A DNA stretch of 5,193 nucleotides, taken from positions 1 through 5,193 of the forward strand of contig DYQV01000208.1 in NCBI GenBank assembly GCA_020719105.1, in the 5' to 3' direction. The position numbers and the translations under genes are program-made. This DNA is from Rikenella microfusus (GTDB lineage Bacteria; Bacteroidota; Bacteroidia; Bacteroidales; SZUA-534). Below the pieces are notes generated by a model, which saw nothing but the letters and a program-made list of their open reading frames with translations, searched no databases and was not told the origin of the DNA. Below are positions 1 through 5,193 of the stretch, piece by piece. The stretch's first letter is position 1. Each line of letters starts with the position of its first letter.

Positions 1-6
1 TTTCAT
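1..6 (-). CDS. Possible start codon of a next gene running off the left edge
   Basis: An ATG on the minus strand lies at 6-4, two bases after the sirtuin TAA (11-9), and is followed by AAA before the window ends, giving Met-Lys at most. Such tight spacing is typical of a co-transcribed next gene. Only one full codon follows the ATG, so neither the frame nor the product can be tested. It may be chance. Confidence 0.25.
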
Positions 7-8
7 AG

Positions 9-704
9 TTAAAGGTTTTTTTTTAACCATTCTTCAAGCTCCTTACAGCCTTCAACGGCCTTTTTTTGTATTACAGTAAAATTCATTCCTGATGGGATTT
101 CAATTGAAGAAGGATCAATGATATATTTCGGAACCTCCGGGCGAGCATACATGATAAGCCCCGCTGCTGGATATACATTCAAAGAAGTACCAATGACCAC
201 AAAAACATCGGCTTTACTGCTAATCTCAACGGCCTTGTCAATAGCCGGAACGGCTTCGCCAAACCAAACGATATGTGGTCGTAATTGAGCTCCTTTTTCA
301 CAAACATCGCCTATATAAATGCCTTTTGTACCTATTTCGTAAATTAAATCCGGAAACCGGGTGCTCCTCACCTTGGTTAATTCTCCGTGTAAGTGCAATA
401 CCGATTTGCTGCCGGCCCGCTCATGCAAATTATCTACATTCTGGGTAATGATTTGTACATTAAACAGCTTTTGTAGCTGAGCTAATATCAAATGGCCTCT
501 ATTGGGTTCAACATCATCCAGTTGTTTGCGCCGGGCGTTGTAAAAATCAAGCACCAATTTTGGGTTTGCTTGAAATGCTTCAGGAGTTGCCACATCCTCA
601 ATTCGGTATTTGTCCCACAATCCTCCGGAATCCCGGAAGGTGCTTATCCCGCTCTCGGCACTCATGCCTGCCCCGGTTAGTATTACTAAATTCTTTTTTA
701 TCAT
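9..704 (-). CDS. cobB: NAD-dependent protein deacylase, Sir2 family (CobB/SIRT5-like class)
   Basis: Sirtuins remove acyl groups from lysines, consuming NAD and releasing nicotinamide and O-acyl-ADP-ribose; this one is expected in the cytosol. The 231-residue protein shows the Rossmann/NAD motif GAGMSAESGI (11-20) with F23-R24, TQNVDNLH (87-94), catalytic His106 in HGE, RPHIVWFGE (142-150) and GTSLNVYPA (172-180). Tyr55 and Arg58 form the YxxR signature that in CobB and SIRT5 binds succinyl/malonyl-lysine, so desuccinylase activity is inferred. The zinc ribbon is unusual: of the four cysteines normally found between the catalytic His and RPxxVWFGE only Cys135 remains, so classical Zn binding is unlikely. 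As I recall, a sirtuin branch common in Bacteroidota looks like this, so it is probably not decay. I chose ATG at 704 because the conserved fold begins a few residues later. The frame is open to 776, but those 24 codons do not look sirtuin-like and overlap the rhodanese-like fragment. No Shine-Dalgarno is visible. It lies 214 bases after hemW on the same strand. Confidence 0.93.
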   Translation of the reverse strand: MIKKNLVILTGAGMSAESGISTFRDSGGLWDKYRIEDVATPEAFQANPKLVLDFYNARRKQLDDVEPNRGHLILAQLQKLFNVQIITQNVDNLHERAGSKSVLHLHGELTKVRSTRFPDLIYEIGTKGIYIGDVCEKGAQLRPHIVWFGEAVPAIDKAVEISSKADVFVVIGTSLNVYPAAGLIMYARPEVPKYIIDPSSIEIPSGMNFTVIQKKAVEGCKELEEWLKKNL

Positions 705-915
705 GGCTGCTTTTATATTTAGGAATTTCTTCATGAATAAGCTGGTTGTTGTAAAATGCTGTATCCCGAACGTCAATAATAATCTCGTTGCTGTACTCCA
801 TCATTAAGTTGGCAAACTCCTCATTGCTCGCTTCGATTATTACTTTATTTGGTTGTGATAGGCTTACAAATCCCAATCCGTTTAACAAACAAGGTATCAA
901 TAATTTGTGTTTCAC
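598..915 (-). pseudogene. Truncated rhodanese-like protein with signal-like N terminus (probable remnant)
   Basis: A GTG at 915, three bases after the hemW stop, opens a frame of 105 codons. Residues 1-20 (MKHKLLIPCLLNGLGFVSLS) resemble a short signal peptide: a basic start followed by a hydrophobic core. Residues 30-50 resemble the beginning of a rhodanese domain: an EEFANLM helix, then a hydrophobic strand ending in IIIDVRD (45-51). Rhodaneses move sulfur through a catalytic cysteine roughly 40 residues after this motif. Here the sirtuin start (704) falls at codon 71, and the remaining 35 codons read out of frame through sirtuin sequence and look random, with no rhodanese active-site loop. 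The simplest reading is that the 3' part of an exported rhodanese-like gene was lost, leaving the first 65-70 codons between hemW and the sirtuin. Alternatives are a genuine small secreted peptide or a chance resemblance. The family call rests on few residues. Confidence 0.5.
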
Positions 916-918
916 CGT

Positions 919-2052
919 TTATTCTGATTCAATAATTAACTCCGTTAATATAGCATCGCAAACGAAAATACCCTCTTTGGTTAACAACAAACTTTGGTTT
1001 TTTCTGTTCAATTTTTGATTCTCAATATAGGTTTTTGCCTGTTGCATCAAACGCTCTTTCCATTCCTTGCCAAATTGATTTTCAAAGGCTATTAAATCAA
1101 TTCCCCACTGAGTCCTCAACGAGGTTATCAAAAACTCGTTGTGCTTGTCAATCAAAGTAAGTGTTTCTGTTTCAAACTCTGGCCTCAATTTTTTTATTGC
1201 ATTAATATATTGGCTGATATTGGACGGATTCCATGCTCGACTGTGAATGTTATAGGAATGTGCTGCAGGACCAATGCCCAGATATTTTTCTTGTTTCCAA
1301 TAATTGGTATTGTGTTTTGAATAAAAACCCTCTGTTGCAAAATTGGAGATTTCATAGTGTTCAAAACCATGTTGTGCAGCCCAATCCATTAACCGGTTAA
1401 ATTGTGATATACTCTCTTCTTCCGAAACGGGAAATAGTTTTTGTTTTTTTCTTCTATCGTCAAATACAGTGCCCTTTTCATAGGTAAGATGATACGCTGA
1501 TAAATGCTGTATTTTCAAGGATACCATTTTTTCGAGATTCAGCAGCCAGTTCTTTTCATTACTGCCGGGCAGTCCATAAATAAGATCGGTACTGATGTTG
1601 TTAAATCCGCAATTTTGTGCGTTTATAACAGAATCAATGGCTTGCTGCGCAGTATGCCTCCGATTCATCATTACTAAATCAGCATCAATAAAAGACTGAA
1701 TTCCTATGCTCAGTCTGTTTACCCGGGTACTTTTTAATTCGGTAATATATTTTAACGAGAGATCGTCTGGGTTTGCTTCCAGGGTTATTTCGGGATTTTG
1801 AATGACTTCGAAATACTGAAAAATAACCGTCAAAATACTATTAATTTCATCAACCGATAATAACGAAGGGGTGCCTCCACCAAAATATATGGTTTTAACT
1901 TTTTCGCCGGCCAACCAATCTTTCCGAAGTTCTATTTCTTGAATTAATGCCAATACCAACTCTGGCTTTTGGTTGATTTGAGTAGAGGTAAAAAAATCAC
2001 AGTAATAGCATCGCTGCTTGCAAAATGGAACATGAATGTAAATCCCCGACAT
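919..2052 (-). CDS. hemW: Radical SAM heme chaperone HemW (HemN-like)
   Basis: HemW binds heme and hands it to haem-requiring proteins such as respiratory enzymes. It was long annotated as oxygen-independent coproporphyrinogen III oxidase, which it is not. The 377-residue length is normal for the family. Cys11, Cys15 and Cys18 in HVPFCKQRCYYCDF form the CxxxCxxC site for the 4Fe-4S cluster. YFGGGTPSLL (56-65), EANP (92-95), SIGIQS (115-120) and DLIYGLPG (156-163) are the SAM-binding and barrel motifs. HNTNYW (247-252), followed by YLGIGPAAHS, is the HNxxYW signature that separates HemW from true HemN, which also has an N-terminal extension absent here. The C-terminal LTKEGIFVCDAILTEL (357-372) matches the HemW C-terminal domain. 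The ATG at 2052 leaves ten residues before the first cysteine, as usual. It heads a probable transcript that runs on through the rhodanese-like fragment to the sirtuin. A 223-base spacer separates it from prsW upstream. Confidence 0.96.
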   Translation of the reverse strand: MSGIYIHVPFCKQRCYYCDFFTSTQINQKPELVLALIQEIELRKDWLAGEKVKTIYFGGGTPSLLSVDEINSILTVIFQYFEVIQNPEITLEANPDDLSLKYITELKSTRVNRLSIGIQSFIDADLVMMNRRHTAQQAIDSVINAQNCGFNNISTDLIYGLPGSNEKNWLLNLEKMVSLKIQHLSAYHLTYEKGTVFDDRRKKQKLFPVSEEESISQFNRLMDWAAQHGFEHYEISNFATEGFYSKHNTNYWKQEKYLGIGPAAHSYNIHSRAWNPSNISQYINAIKKLRPEFETETLTLIDKHNEFLITSLRTQWGIDLIAFENQFGKEWKERLMQQAKTYIENQKLNRKNQSLLLTKEGIFVCDAILTELIIESE

Positions 2053-2067
2053 AAATCAATCTTTTTT

Positions 2068-2075
2068 CAAAGGTA
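2068..2075 (-). promoter_or_regulatory. Candidate Bacteroidota -7 element for hemW
   Basis: TACCTTTG on the minus strand is an exact match to the TAnnTTTG -7 consensus of the primary Bacteroidota sigma factor. It ends 15 bases before the hemW ATG, so the 5' leader would be only about 5-10 bases. A TTTTTG lies upstream at 2106-2101, but its 25-base gap is longer than the usual 17-23, so the -33 half is weak. Position and strand fit; an 8-base motif with four fixed T/A-rich bases can also occur by chance. Confidence 0.45.
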
Positions 2076-2143
2076 CAAATTCTTTGTAAACCGGAGTTTG
2101 CAAAAAGAATTACGGGATAGGGAAAAACACCTTATTGCCAAAA

Positions 2144-2160
2144 GCCTGCAATATGCCGGC
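2144..2160 (-). terminator. Weak hairpin with short T run, possible terminator after prsW
   Basis: Seven-base arms (2144-2150 and 2154-2160) pair with one mismatch around a three-base loop, GCCTGCA against TGCCGGC on the plus strand. On the minus strand the hairpin is followed by four T residues. It lies about 115 bases beyond the prsW stop and about 70 bases upstream of the hemW promoter candidate, so it could separate the two transcripts. The mismatch and the short T tract make it a poor intrinsic terminator. Confidence 0.25.
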
Positions 2161-2241
2161 GATTCATTCCGCGGACAATTATAAGGATTAACGATGGAAG
2201 AATAACGATGTGCGATTTCAGATTTAAACCTAAGTTAAGCT

Positions 2242-2261
2242 ATTTTCCGCTGCGCTCAAAT
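2242..2261. repeat. Short hairpin resembling a Bacteroidota dispersed palindrome
   Basis: ATTTTCCGCTGCGCTCAAAT has four-base arms (ATTT 2242-2245, AAAT 2258-2261) around the 12-base loop TCCGCTGCGCTC. It matches the core of a repeat I recall from many Bacteroidota genomes, CACTTCGACTACGCTCAGTG, at 12 of 20 positions, including TTC, CT and CGCTCA. The stem bases differ but still pair. It sits 14 bases beyond the prsW stop codon, the same gene-end placement as the hairpin at 5153-5184. The rest of the 2053-2275 spacer shows no gene. The four-base stem alone would be unremarkable; the loop match is what supports the call. Confidence 0.45.
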
Positions 2262-2275
2262 CTCACCTTACTATC

Positions 2276-2962
2276 TTATTCCGGATCATTTTCGGGTTTA
2301 AAAAAGGAGTTCCGAACCAATTCCCTCATCCGGATGATGCTCCGCCACAACAAATACATTACAAAAGGAATAAACAGAAGTATTAATAATGGTTTTTGGC
2401 TCATCAGGATAAAATCGTAAACCCCATGGAAAAAAAACGGAACCAAAAAAGCCATCAACAGATAGTGGGCGCGTTTGCGGGGGATAAATTTTGCCAATCC
2501 CAACCGATAGCCCATCATGACGCCAAACATGGCATGAGCCGGAACAGCAGTAAAAGCACGCATCAAGCCAACCTGAAACCCGGCATCTTTGTCAAAAACG
2601 TACATCATGTTTTCAACTAAGGCAAACCCCAACGACACAAAAACGGCATATACAATACCATCGAACTCTTCGTTGAAATTTGGGTTTCGCCAAATCAGAA
2701 AATAGACCGCCGCAAATTTGAACACCTCTTCCACCAAAGCCGCCACCATAAAAGCATTCCATGCCGCGGAATTTAAACCGGTAAATTGGCTTCCCAAATA
2801 TTGCATCCAATATTCAAAAAACATGACGGGGATTATCGCCAAACAGCCTGCCAGCAACCCCTTTATAAGCAATGCAATAGGTTCATGCTCGTATTTGTCG
2901 CGGTAATAGATATAAAACAGGATGATAAAAACGGGAGCGGTGGCGATAAGTATTATATCCAT
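2276..2962 (-). CDS. prsW: PrsW-family glutamic-type intramembrane protease
   Basis: PrsW proteins are polytopic membrane proteases (MEROPS M82). In Bacillus subtilis PrsW makes the first cut in anti-sigma factor RsiW; the substrate in Bacteroidota is not known to me, and none is encoded nearby. The 228-residue protein shows about seven hydrophobic segments, roughly 3-20, 30-50, 66-90, 102-122, 131-153, 166-185 and 189-206. The conserved residues fall where the family has them: EEVFK (78-82), EFDGIVYA (99-106) leading to LGFALVEN with Glu117-Asn118, His143 in VPAHAMFG, and HGVYD with His179 and Asp183. A short polar tail (FKPENDPE) ends the protein. The ATG at 2962 directly precedes the first membrane segment, with no Shine-Dalgarno. 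It is transcribed away from dnaG across a 192-base spacer and ends 223 bases before hemW begins. All family motifs are intact, so it is probably active. Confidence 0.92.
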   Translation of the reverse strand: MDIILIATAPVFIILFYIYYRDKYEHEPIALLIKGLLAGCLAIIPVMFFEYWMQYLGSQFTGLNSAAWNAFMVAALVEEVFKFAAVYFLIWRNPNFNEEFDGIVYAVFVSLGFALVENMMYVFDKDAGFQVGLMRAFTAVPAHAMFGVMMGYRLGLAKFIPRKRAHYLLMAFLVPFFFHGVYDFILMSQKPLLILLFIPFVMYLLWRSIIRMRELVRNSFFKPENDPE

Positions 2963-2978
2963 TCGGGTTGATTTGAAA

Positions 2979-2986
2979 CAAAAATA
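2979..2986 (-). promoter_or_regulatory. Candidate Bacteroidota -7 element for prsW
   Basis: TATTTTTG on the minus strand fits TAnnTTTG exactly and ends 16 bases before the prsW ATG, almost the same distance as the hemW element. No TTG is present at the usual -33 distance. The surroundings are very AT-rich, which raises the chance of a random match. The predicted leader would be about 5-10 bases. Confidence 0.4.
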
Positions 2987-3030
2987 ATTTTTCTTTTAAT
3001 ATCCCGGTCCCGAATCGTTTCCCTTTTTAG

Positions 3031-3038
3031 TATTTTTG
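3031..3038 (+). promoter_or_regulatory. Candidate distal -7 element for dnaG
   Basis: TATTTTTG is an exact TAnnTTTG match on the plus strand, 116 bases before the dnaG ATG. It would give a leader of roughly 110 bases. No TTG lies 17-23 bases upstream. It is one of two candidates for dnaG; the other, at 3058-3090, has better spacing but a poorer -7 match. Confidence 0.3.
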
Positions 3039-3057
3039 ATAAGAATTGGTTCATTCC

Positions 3058-3090
3058 TTGGTTTTCGTTCGAAATTGGCCTGAATATTTG
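3058..3090 (+). promoter_or_regulatory. Candidate proximal promoter for dnaG (TTG ... AATATTTG)
   Basis: TTG (3058-3060) and AATATTTG (3083-3090) are separated by 22 bases, within the 17-23 range for Bacteroidota. The second box differs from TAnnTTTG only at its first base. Transcription would start near 3097, giving a leader of about 58 bases that is very T-rich just before the ATG and carries no Shine-Dalgarno. No riboswitch or operator is evident in the 2963-3154 spacer. Confidence 0.35.
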
Positions 3091-3154
3091 TATTTTCACC
3101 CCAATTATCAACTCTTTTTTAAGTTGTTTTTAACTCGTTCGTTTTTAGTTTTTT

Positions 3155-5107
3155 ATGATTGACAAAGAAACCATTGACAAAATATTTGATGCCTCCGATA
3201 TTGTGGAGGTGGTTTCCGATTTCGTTAATTTAAAAAAACGGGGCGTCAACTATCTAGGAAATTGCCCTTTTCATAACGAGAAAACACCCTCTTTCACGGT
3301 GTCTCCCGCCAAAGGTATCTACAAATGTTTTGGCTGCGGAAAAGGGGGCAATTCGGTGAACTTTATAATGGAGCACGAGCAGCTTACCTATGTAGATACC
3401 TTGAAGTGGCTGGCAAAAAAATACCACATCGAGGTTCAGGAAAAAGAAGAAAGCACAGAAGAAAAGGAGCAAAAAGATGCGCGCGAAAGCATGCTCATTG
3501 TAAATACTTTTGCCCAAACCGTTTTTACACACAACCTTCATGAATCGGAGGAAGGAAGAGCTGTTGGCTTAAAATACTTTAAAGAGCGGGGATTTAACGA
3601 TCACATCATCAAAAAATTTGAATTGGGTTATTGCCGCAAAACGCGCGACGCCTTTTCAACTCACGCTATCACAAAGGGATACAAAGAAAAATACTTGATC
3701 GATACCGGATTATCCATTAAAAGGGACGACGGAACCCTTTTCGATCGGTTTAACGAGAGGGTTATATTTCCAATTCACAATTTAATGGGCCGTGTGGTGG
3801 GTTTTGGTGGAAGAACGCTGCGTGCCGACAAAAATCTGGCAAAGTATCTGAACTCTCCTGAATCGGAGATATACCATAAAAGCAAAAACCTGTATGGGTT
3901 GTATCTTGCAAAAAAAGCCATTACCCAAAACGATAAGGTTTATTTGGTGGAAGGTTATACCGATGTGATGAGCATGCACCAGGCAGGACTTGAAAATGTG
4001 GTAGCCTCATCGGGAACAGCCCTAACCATCGACCAAATAAGGTTAATGAGGCGGTTTACACCCAATGTTACCGTGCTTTACGATGGCGATGCCGCCGGAA
4101 TTAAGGCCGCACTTCGGGGAATTGATTTAGTGCTTGAAGAAGGTATGAATGTTAAAGTAGTTCTTCTGCCTGATGGTGAAGATCCCGATTCTTTTGCTCA
4201 CAAACACAGTGCCACAGAACTTTATGATTTTATTAAAGCCAGCGAGTCGGACTTTATAACCTTTAAAACCCGTCTTTTATTGAATGAGGTACAAGACGAT
4301 CCGGTTAAAAAAGCCAACTTGATTGCTGATATTGTCCGCACCATTGCCGTAATACCCGATACCATTACACGGGCCATTTATGTAAAGGAATGCTCCGGAT
4401 TAATGGCTGTTGACGAAAGAATCATTCATTCCGAAATAAATAAGATTCTTTTCAAAAAAAGGGAACAAAGCTGGAAAAGGGAACAAAATACCCCGGTGAA
4501 TCCGGCCGGAGAAGCGTTAAATATTCAATTACCCGTTTCAAATAAATTCGAACTGTACGAAAAAGAAATCATTCGCCTTTTATTAACCCATGGGGAAAAA
4601 GTGCTTTTTACCATTTCAGCCAGCGATGATCATCCGGAAGAAAACATTTCAGCAGCAAGTTATATTTGCCGTGAATTGGAAGATGAAGTTGAAATTCAGT
4701 CTCCTGTATATAAATTAATCTTTGATGAATATCGCCACCATTATATTCAGGGAACGGTTTTAACAAACACCTATTTTACTCAGCATAAAAATGAATTGGT
4801 TTCAAAAGCAGCGGCAGATCTGTTAACCGAAGGATTTCCTATAAGTAAAATGTGGAGTAAAAAAGGTACATACATTGCTACCGAGGAAGATAACCTGAAA
4901 CATGTTATTGATAGTGCGATTTCAGGATATAAGTATGAATTGGTGCTAACTATTTTACATAGTATTGAAACGGAGTTAAAATCCGTTGATTTACCCGAAA
5001 TTCAAGAAGAATTGTTGGCTCCGCTTTACGACAAATATTTGGCTTATACCAAGTTTAAAATTTCCATTGCTAAAATGTTGGGCGAACGGATTATTCTTAA
5101 ACGATAA
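3155..5107 (+). CDS. dnaG: DNA primase DnaG
   Basis: DnaG synthesises RNA primers for the lagging strand and for restart, working with the replicative helicase DnaB at the fork. The 650-residue length is typical. The N-terminal CHC2 zinc-binding domain (about 1-95) has Cys37 and His40 in CPFH and Cys58 and Cys61 in CFGC. A lysine/glutamate-rich linker (about 94-110) leads to the RNA-polymerase core, with RFNERVIFPI (198-207) and GFGGR (216-220). The Toprim fold follows: Glu266 in EGYTDV, then Asp310 and Asp312 in DGD as metal ligands, and DPDSF (344-348). A polar linker (about 432-462) joins the poorly conserved C-terminal domain (about 465-650), expected to bind DnaB. The ATG at 3155 starts the normal MIDKETIDKI N terminus, right before the first conserved helix. 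It is transcribed alone and closed by the terminator at 5132, without the rpsU or rpoD neighbours seen in some other phyla. Confidence 0.98.
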   Translation: MIDKETIDKIFDASDIVEVVSDFVNLKKRGVNYLGNCPFHNEKTPSFTVSPAKGIYKCFGCGKGGNSVNFIMEHEQLTYVDTLKWLAKKYHIEVQEKEESTEEKEQKDARESMLIVNTFAQTVFTHNLHESEEGRAVGLKYFKERGFNDHIIKKFELGYCRKTRDAFSTHAITKGYKEKYLIDTGLSIKRDDGTLFDRFNERVIFPIHNLMGRVVGFGGRTLRADKNLAKYLNSPESEIYHKSKNLYGLYLAKKAITQNDKVYLVEGYTDVMSMHQAGLENVVASSGTALTIDQIRLMRRFTPNVTVLYDGDAAGIKAALRGIDLVLEEGMNVKVVLLPDGEDPDSFAHKHSATELYDFIKASESDFITFKTRLLLNEVQDDPVKKANLIADIVRTIAVIPDTITRAIYVKECSGLMAVDERIIHSEINKILFKKREQSWKREQNTPVNPAGEALNIQLPVSNKFELYEKEIIRLLLTHGEKVLFTISASDDHPEENISAASYICRELEDEVEIQSPVYKLIFDEYRHHYIQGTVLTNTYFTQHKNELVSKAAADLLTEGFPISKMWSKKGTYIATEEDNLKHVIDSAISGYKYELVLTILHSIETELKSVDLPEIQEELLAPLYDKYLAYTKFKISIAKMLGERIILKR

Positions 5108-5131
5108 GTACTATTTGCAGAATTAAATGAT

Positions 5132-5154
5132 CGGGCTGTATTAGCCCGCTTTAT
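5132..5154 (+). terminator. Rho-independent terminator of dnaG
   Basis: CGGGCT (5132-5137) pairs perfectly with AGCCCG (5143-5148) around the five-base loop GTATT and is followed by CTTTATT. It begins 24 bases after the dnaG stop codon, where an intrinsic terminator is expected. The T tract is interrupted, so termination may be moderate. Its 3' end overlaps the left arm of the next hairpin. Confidence 0.75.
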
Positions 5155-5184
5155 TCATACCTTTCGCTTTGCTCAGGTATGAAT
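5153..5184. repeat. Perfect 10-bp inverted repeat, candidate dispersed or REP-like element
   Basis: ATTCATACCT (5153-5162) and AGGTATGAAT (5175-5184) are perfect inverted repeats around the 12-base loop TTCGCTTTGCTC. The loop matches that of the hairpin at 2242-2261 at 9 of 12 positions, while the stems are unrelated in sequence. It follows the dnaG terminator directly and has no clean T tract after it in either orientation. It may be an intergenic palindromic repeat, an attenuating structure, or the edge of a larger element cut off by the window. No transposase is visible in the window. Confidence 0.6.
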
Positions 5185-5193
5185 GTGCGATGG

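Noticed and set aside
705..776. Upstream extension of the sirtuin to the ATG at 776
   Set aside because: The 24 added residues do not look like a sirtuin N terminus or a targeting signal, they overlap the rhodanese-like frame, and the conserved fold begins right after the ATG at 704.
919..2052. Annotation of this gene as HemN (coproporphyrinogen III dehydrogenase)
   Set aside because: The HNxxYW motif, the roughly 377-residue length and the missing HemN N-terminal extension identify HemW.
2085..2184. Plus-strand frame in the prsW-hemW spacer whose last 30 or so codons read as protein-like, charged sequence (KELRDREKHLIAKSLQYAG)
   Set aside because: It has no start of its own within the spacer: the open frame reaches back through antisense hemW. 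It matches no family I recognise and overlaps the hemW promoter candidate. A decayed gene tail cannot be excluded, but nothing supports it.
2276..2962. Anti-phage or CAAX-type membrane protease system around prsW
   Set aside because: No partner gene, anti-sigma factor or effector lies next to it; the neighbours are housekeeping genes, and the motif set is that of PrsW rather than the CPBP/CAAX family.
3100..3154. T-rich run before dnaG as a riboswitch or transcription attenuator
   Set aside because: The AACT/AGTT inverted pairs are only four bases long and the rest is simple T-rich leader; no stable competing stems are visible.
3254..3543. Open frames on both strands inside the dnaG 5' region
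   Set aside because: They are low-complexity shadows of the primase coding sequence (phenylalanine-rich antisense, arginine/lysine-rich alternate frame) with no recognisable domain.

Overview
The window looks like an ordinary chromosomal segment of a bacterium of the phylum Bacteroidota. The evidence is indirect but consistent: none of the genes has a Shine-Dalgarno sequence, the spacers are AT-rich and carry TAnnTTTG-type -7 promoter elements, the DnaG, HemW and sirtuin proteins have the look of that phylum, and two spacers carry hairpins resembling a dispersed palindrome I recall from Bacteroidota genomes. The genus cannot be named from this sequence.

Layout. On the minus strand, read from right to left, are prsW (2276-2962, intramembrane protease family), hemW (919-2052, radical-SAM heme chaperone), a short secreted-type rhodanese-like fragment (start 915, probably a remnant), and a CobB/SIRT5-type NAD-dependent deacylase (9-704). 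An ATG two bases past the sirtuin stop may open another gene off the left edge. On the plus strand, dnaG (3155-5107, DNA primase) is divergent from prsW across a 192-base spacer. It ends in a rho-independent terminator that runs straight into a perfect 10-bp hairpin at the right edge. No rRNA, tRNA, CRISPR array, insertion sequence or integrase is visible.

How the genes relate. hemW, the rhodanese-like fragment and the sirtuin are close and co-directional and may share a transcript starting just upstream of hemW. prsW appears to have its own promoter in the divergent spacer. The products serve different jobs (replication priming, heme delivery, NAD-dependent lysine deacylation, membrane proteolysis), so this is a neighbourhood rather than a pathway.

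I do not see a new multi-gene defence or metabolic system. The observations most worth following are: (i) two gene-end hairpins with different stems but the same 12-base loop architecture; (ii) a rhodanese-like gene with an intact start and signal-like N terminus that breaks off where the sirtuin begins; (iii) a sirtuin that keeps the catalytic and desuccinylase signatures but has lost the zinc-ribbon cysteines; (iv) hemW and prsW sharing the same very short promoter-to-ATG geometry.
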